Source: Edwardsiella tarda ATCC 15947 = NBRC 105688 (GTDB taxonomy: Bacteria; Pseudomonadota; Gammaproteobacteria; Enterobacterales; Enterobacteriaceae). From it: 64,000 bases of DNA. Position 1 is the stretch's first letter. Each line of letters opens with the position of its first letter. The notes under the pieces were generated by a model. That model saw nothing but the letters and a program-made list of their open reading frames with translations. It ran no database searches and had not been told where the DNA came from. Location: contig NZ_CP084506.1 in the NCBI RefSeq assembly GCF_003113495.2, forward strand, positions 1,178,001-1,242,000, written 5' to 3'. The position numbers and the translations under genes were made by a program. Below, piece after piece: positions 60,963 to 64,000 of this stretch.

Positions 60963-60989
60963 TCAGACTGACGCTGGCGTGGAAAGTTC
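60963..60989 (-). promoter_or_regulatory. Sigma-E promoter of rybB
   Basis: On the minus strand GAACTT, a spacer of exactly 16 bases and TCTGA form a sigma-E promoter; the RNA start lies seven bases after the -10 element. Confidence 0.9.
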
Positions 60990-60997
60990 AGCCGCCA

Positions 60998-61027
60998 GCG
61001 ACGAAAAAGATGATCTTTTTTCGTCGC
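60998..61027 (-). terminator. Probable terminator of ybjL
   Basis: The stem gcgacgaaaaa / ttttttcgtcgc with a 7-base loop lies about 18 bases after the ybjL stop. Its base overlaps the upstream side of the rybB promoter region. Confidence 0.7.
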
Positions 61028-61044
61028 CGGTGAGGGGGAGAGCG

Positions 61045-62733
61045 TCAGCCCACCACGCCGGGCCAGATGATGACGATCAGGGTACCGGCCAGGGTCAGCA
61101 GCACGTTGGCGATGGCGTAGGTGCCGGCATAACCCAGGGCAGGGATGTTACTGCGTGAGGCGTCGTTGATGATGTCCATGGCTGGCGCACAGGTGCGCGC
61201 GCCCATGATGGCCCCAAACAGCAGCGCGCGGTTCATCTTCAGCACGAAGGCGCCGAACAGGAAACAGATCACCACCGGCACCAGGCTGACGATCAGCCCG
61301 GCGATCAGCATCTGGCCGCCGACCTCGCCCAGGCCATTGCGCATGCCGGCGCCGGCGCTCAGGCCGACCCCCGCCATAAACACCATCAGACCAAACTCCT
61401 TCACCATGTTCAGCGCCCCCTGCGGAATGTAGCCGAAGGTCGGATGGTTGGCGCGCAGGAAACCCAGCATGATGCCGGCGAACAGCAAGCCAGCGGCGTT
61501 GCCGATCCCGAAAGAGAAGCCGGTGAATTGGAAGGTAATCAGGCCGATCATCAGGCCGATGATGAAGAAGGCGCAGAAGGCCAGCAGGTCGGTAACTTGG
61601 CTGTGGATCGAGATAAAGCCGATGCGGTCGGCCACGCTCTTGACGCGGCGGGCATCGCCGCTGACCTGCAACACGTCGCCCTTGTTGAGCACGATATTGT
61701 CGTCGATCGGCATCTCGATCTGGCTGCGGATCACCCGGTTCAAGAAGCAGCCGTGGTCGGTCAGCTTGATCTGGCTCAGACGCTTGCTGACGGCGTTACT
61801 GTTCTTCACCACGATCTCTTCGGTGACGATGCGCATATCCAGCAGGTCGCGGTCGAACACCTCTTTGCCGTTACGGAAGCTCGGGTCGAGGCGTGCGTGC
61901 GCATCGGGGTAGCCCACTAAGGCGATCTCATCGCCGACCTGGAGCACCGCGTCGCCGTCCGGTGTCGCCAGGATGCCGTTGCGGCGGATGCGTTCGATGT
62001 AGCAGCCGGTTTGGCTGTAGATCCCTAATTCACGCAGATTCTTACCATCCGCCCAGGCGACCAGCTCCGGGCCGACGCGATAGGCGCGGATCACCGGAAG
62101 AAACACCTTGCGTTGGGTGTCGTTGTCCAGGCCGCGCTCACGGGCGATCTGTTGGGCCGAGGTGGGCAGATCCTGGTGTTGTAGCTTCGGTAGGTAGCGA
62201 GCGCCGAAGATCAGGCTGACCAGGCCAACCAGGTAGGTCAGGGCGTAGCCCAGGCTTAGGTGATCTTGCAGTTGCCCCAAGTGCGGATCGTTGGCCAGCG
62301 TCTGACGCAGGGTATCACCCGCGCCCACCAACACCGGCGTCGAGGTCATCGAGCCAGCCAGCATCCCGGCGGTCAGGCCGATGTCCCAGTGAAACAGCTT
62401 ACCCAGCCCCAGCGCGATAAACAGGGCGCTGGCGACCATCACCAAGGCCAGCATGAGATAGTTTTTCCCGTCGCGAAAGAAGATAGAGAAGAAGTTGGGT
62501 CCGGCTTCGATACCGACGCAGAAAATAAATAGCATGAATCCTAGGTTGAGGGCATCGGTGTTGATGGCAAAGTGTTGTTGGCCTAGTAGCAGGGAGACCA
62601 CTAACACACCGATGGAGTTACCCAGTTGGATGGAGCCTATGCGCAGCTTTCCGAGGCAAAGCCCCAGCGCCAGGACCACGAACAGCAGCAGGATATAATT
62701 GCCTGTTAACAAACTCGCGACATCAATATTCAT
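61045..62733 (-). CDS. ybjL: AspT/YidE/YbjL family antiporter YbjL
   Basis: YbjL belongs to the aspartate:alanine exchanger family; its own substrate is unknown. From the ATG at 62733 it has 562 residues (561 in E. coli): an N-terminal membrane block ([17 protein letters not shown]), two cytoplasmic TrkA_C (RCK_C) domains around residues 200-370 ([36 protein letters not shown]) and a C-terminal membrane block ([19 protein letters not shown]). The frame is open upstream but without similarity. It has the same neighbours as in E. coli (rybB and ybjM). Confidence 0.96.
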   Translation of the reverse strand: MNIDVASLLTGNYILLLFVVLALGLCLGKLRIGSIQLGNSIGVLVVSLLLGQQHFAINTDALNLGFMLFIFCVGIEAGPNFFSIFFRDGKNYLMLALVMVASALFIALGLGKLFHWDIGLTAGMLAGSMTSTPVLVGAGDTLRQTLANDPHLGQLQDHLSLGYALTYLVGLVSLIFGARYLPKLQHQDLPTSAQQIARERGLDNDTQRKVFLPVIRAYRVGPELVAWADGKNLRELGIYSQTGCYIERIRRNGILATPDGDAVLQVGDEIALVGYPDAHARLDPSFRNGKEVFDRDLLDMRIVTEEIVVKNSNAVSKRLSQIKLTDHGCFLNRVIRSQIEMPIDDNIVLNKGDVLQVSGDARRVKSVADRIGFISIHSQVTDLLAFCAFFIIGLMIGLITFQFTGFSFGIGNAAGLLFAGIMLGFLRANHPTFGYIPQGALNMVKEFGLMVFMAGVGLSAGAGMRNGLGEVGGQMLIAGLIVSLVPVVICFLFGAFVLKMNRALLFGAIMGARTCAPAMDIINDASRSNIPALGYAGTYAIANVLLTLAGTLIVIIWPGVVG

Positions 62734-63029
62734 GTAGAATAACTTATTGTTAACTATCAGGTTCTTGATATGATCGACTGTTAGAGCTAAATTCAGCCGT
62801 AGAATATATGAGAATTCACCGAGGACTCGCCAGCGGTGAATGGTGGATACCCAATGGGTATGACCGCCCATTTTAGACGGTTGGCTGACGGACAGCCAGT
62901 AAAAAGCCGCCTTCAGTTGATGGTTCGTTGTTTTTCTGCGCCGGGAAGAGATTCGCTCGCTGCTGGTAGGCCGTTCGCGGTTTGTCGGGGGAGGGGCTGT
63001 GGTATCTTTTCGCTGTAGGGAGGCATGGG

Positions 63030-63410
63030 GTGGCGAACAAACGGCGTTGGTTTTCTTTTATTCTTTGTTTTTTCTTGGTGACGGCACTCTTTTTACTGCT
63101 GCACGGCTATAGCCAGGCGAATGGTGGCGCGACGGCGCGTCTGCCGGGGCTGCGCCCCGGGTTATTGCTGTATATGCTGCCGGGCGCGATCGCTTGCCCC
63201 TTGGCGCAGCGGCGTCGTGTCTTGACGGTGTTCTACGGCGCGTTGCTGGCGGCGCTCTTCTGCCTGCTGCTGCATACGCTGTGGTTAGCCTGTCAGGTGA
63301 GTGTGTTGCAGTTGTTGCCCTACAGCGCCAGCATGGTGTTTTGGTGTGTGTTTGGCGCGCTGCTGTACTGGTTCGCGGCGGTGATGCGAGGTCGGCATGC
63401 TATTCGATAG
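63030..63410 (+). CDS. ybjM: YbjM family inner-membrane protein
   Basis: The 126-residue protein has four predicted membrane helices and aligns with E. coli YbjM: RRW at the start, [21 protein letters not shown], and [14 protein letters not shown] towards the end. The function is unknown. The GTG at 63030 is preceded by GGGAGG at six bases and fits the family start; an upstream ATG would add 16 residues. It is divergent from ybjL, as in E. coli. Confidence 0.88.
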   Translation: MANKRRWFSFILCFFLVTALFLLLHGYSQANGGATARLPGLRPGLLLYMLPGAIACPLAQRRRVLTVFYGALLAALFCLLLHTLWLACQVSVLQLLPYSASMVFWCVFGALLYWFAAVMRGRHAIR

Positions 63411-63463
63411 TTATAATCGATGATGATCCTTTCACCTGGCGTCAAAAACGCGCGCTAGAGGCA

Positions 63464-63493
63464 TAAAAAAAACCGCAGTCGCGGTTTTTTTTA
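63464..63493. terminator. Bidirectional terminator after ybjM
   Basis: The stem aaccgc / gcggtt with a 4-base loop is flanked by A8 and T8 runs, 55 bases after the ybjM stop and just before the insertion sequence. Confidence 0.85.
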
Positions 63494-63506
63494 TTGTCAG
63501 CTTTAA

Positions 63507-63527
63507 ACCACCTCCTCGGGAGGTGGT
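63507..63527 (+). repeat. Left-end hairpin of the IS200/IS605 element
   Basis: ACCACCTCC, loop TCG, GGAGGTGGT form a perfect 9-bp hairpin, the subterminal palindrome that TnpA recognises in this family. Confidence 0.75.
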
Positions 63528-63614
63528 GATTGTCCCTGTGAGGCTATAGCCTGAAGGAAGCCCATGCCAGAAAATTCCAGCTTACTCACCACAAGTAAGA
63601 AGGAAATCACTGAC

Positions 63615-64000
63615 ATGAGCAGTTATAGAAGTTCAGCACATGTATTCTGGCGTTGCAAATATCACTTGGTGTGGACGCCAAAGTATCGCTACAAGGTTTT
63701 AACAGGGGCGGTAGGTAAAGAGCTTTATCGCTCAGTTTATATACTTTGCAATATGAAAGATTGTGAGGTACTTGAATTGAATGTTCAGACAGACCATGTT
63801 CATCTTGTCGTGATGATCCCACCGAAACTCTCGATCTCAACGCTGATGGGCGTCCTGAAAGGGCGCACAGCTATTCGTCTCTACAACAAGTTTCCGCATA
63901 TACGAAAGAAGCTGTGGGGTAATCATTTTTGGGCGAGGGGATACTTTGCAGACACAGTTGGAGTGAACGAAGAAATTATCAGACGCTACGTGAGGCATCA
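63615..64000 (+). CDS. tnpA: IS200/IS605 family transposase TnpA, 5' part
   Basis: The first 128 residues of a Y1 HUH-type transposase are visible. The HUH motif reads HVHLVVMIPP (about residues 61-70), followed by MGVLKGRTAIRLY and GNHFWARGYFADTVG; the catalytic Tyr is in EEIIRRYVRHQ (about residue 125). The reading frame is intact to the window end, and the usual length is about 150 residues. No accessory tnpB is visible within the window. Confidence 0.9.
   Translation, partial: MSSYRSSAHVFWRCKYHLVWTPKYRYKVLTGAVGKELYRSVYILCNMKDCEVLELNVQTDHVHLVVMIPPKLSISTLMGVLKGRTAIRLYNKFPHIRKKLWGNHFWARGYFADTVGVNEEIIRRYVRH

Larger units (their letters stand above)
63500..64000 (+). mobile_element. IS200/IS605 family insertion sequence, left end and partial transposase gene
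   Basis: The element begins near 63500 with a subterminal hairpin and about 90 bases of leader, then the tnpA gene, and runs off the window. The family moves as single-stranded DNA using left-end and right-end hairpins and makes no target duplication. The exact left boundary cannot be fixed without the right end. Confidence 0.8.

Overview
The window reads as the chromosome of a GC-rich member of the Enterobacterales. Almost every gene has a close counterpart in Escherichia coli, but the gene order is mosaic relative to E. coli. The gene content and the protein sequences fit the Hafniaceae best, most likely Edwardsiella; that genus call is inference from memory and was not tested by a search. 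The window starts inside yejK and ends inside an IS200/IS605-type transposase gene, so both terminal genes are partial.

Layout. At 0-7.4 kb lies the yej/rsuA/bcr block (yejK, rplY, yecH-radD, rsuA-bcr, yejG, yejA). The yejB, yejE and yejF genes that separate yejA from yejG in E. coli are missing here. At 7.5-11.6 kb are rlmF, the glutamine transporter operon glnHPQ with a sigma-54 promoter and an NtrC-type site, and a NUDT15-like Nudix hydrolase. At 11.7-15.7 kb is the fructose PTS operon fruBKA behind two Cra operators. At 15.7-32 kb are cycA, mepS, yeiR, a small secreted pilin-like protein, a hexuronate set (uxuR, yeiQ, uxuA), a c-di-GMP phosphodiesterase, a chemoreceptor with a perfect FliA promoter, efpL, mtr with a TrpR-type operator, yeiW and setB. 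At 32-35.7 kb is a TorY/TorZ respiratory pair. At 36-43.3 kb is the complete histidine operon hisLGDCBHAFI with leader peptide and attenuator, followed by yeeZ, rimO, an AraC regulator, a PEBP-family protein, dacC and the serine pair sdaC-sdaB.

The stretch from 52.8 to 61 kb is the most accessory-like. deoR and ybjG are followed by a ghrB-like dehydrogenase with a DctPQM TRAP transporter and a LacI-family regulator whose 5' end has no usable start codon in frame. Next come a decayed integrase start and a degenerate copy of the ssrA (tmRNA) 3' end, arranged as at the left edge of a CP4-57-type island. The sRNA gene rybB with its sigma-E promoter, ybjL, ybjM and the IS element close the window.

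How the parts work together. Sugar and acid uptake (fru, uxu, TRAP/ghrB, setB), amino-acid traffic (glnHPQ, cycA, mtr, sdaCB, his) and respiration (torYZ) sit beside envelope maintenance (mepS, dacC, ybjG, rybB). Several regulatory circuits can be read directly: Cra to fru, NtrC/sigma-54 to gln, TrpR to mtr, a shared TTGG-N5-CCAA element at uxuR and uxuA, FliA to the chemoreceptor, sigma-E to rybB, and a LacI-type operator inside the TRAP promoter. I found no CRISPR array, no intact prophage, no rRNA and no tRNA gene, and no convincing wholly new multi-gene system. The most unusual items are the yejBEF loss, the ssrA-site island scar with the broken LacI regulator, and the pilin-like orphan protein.
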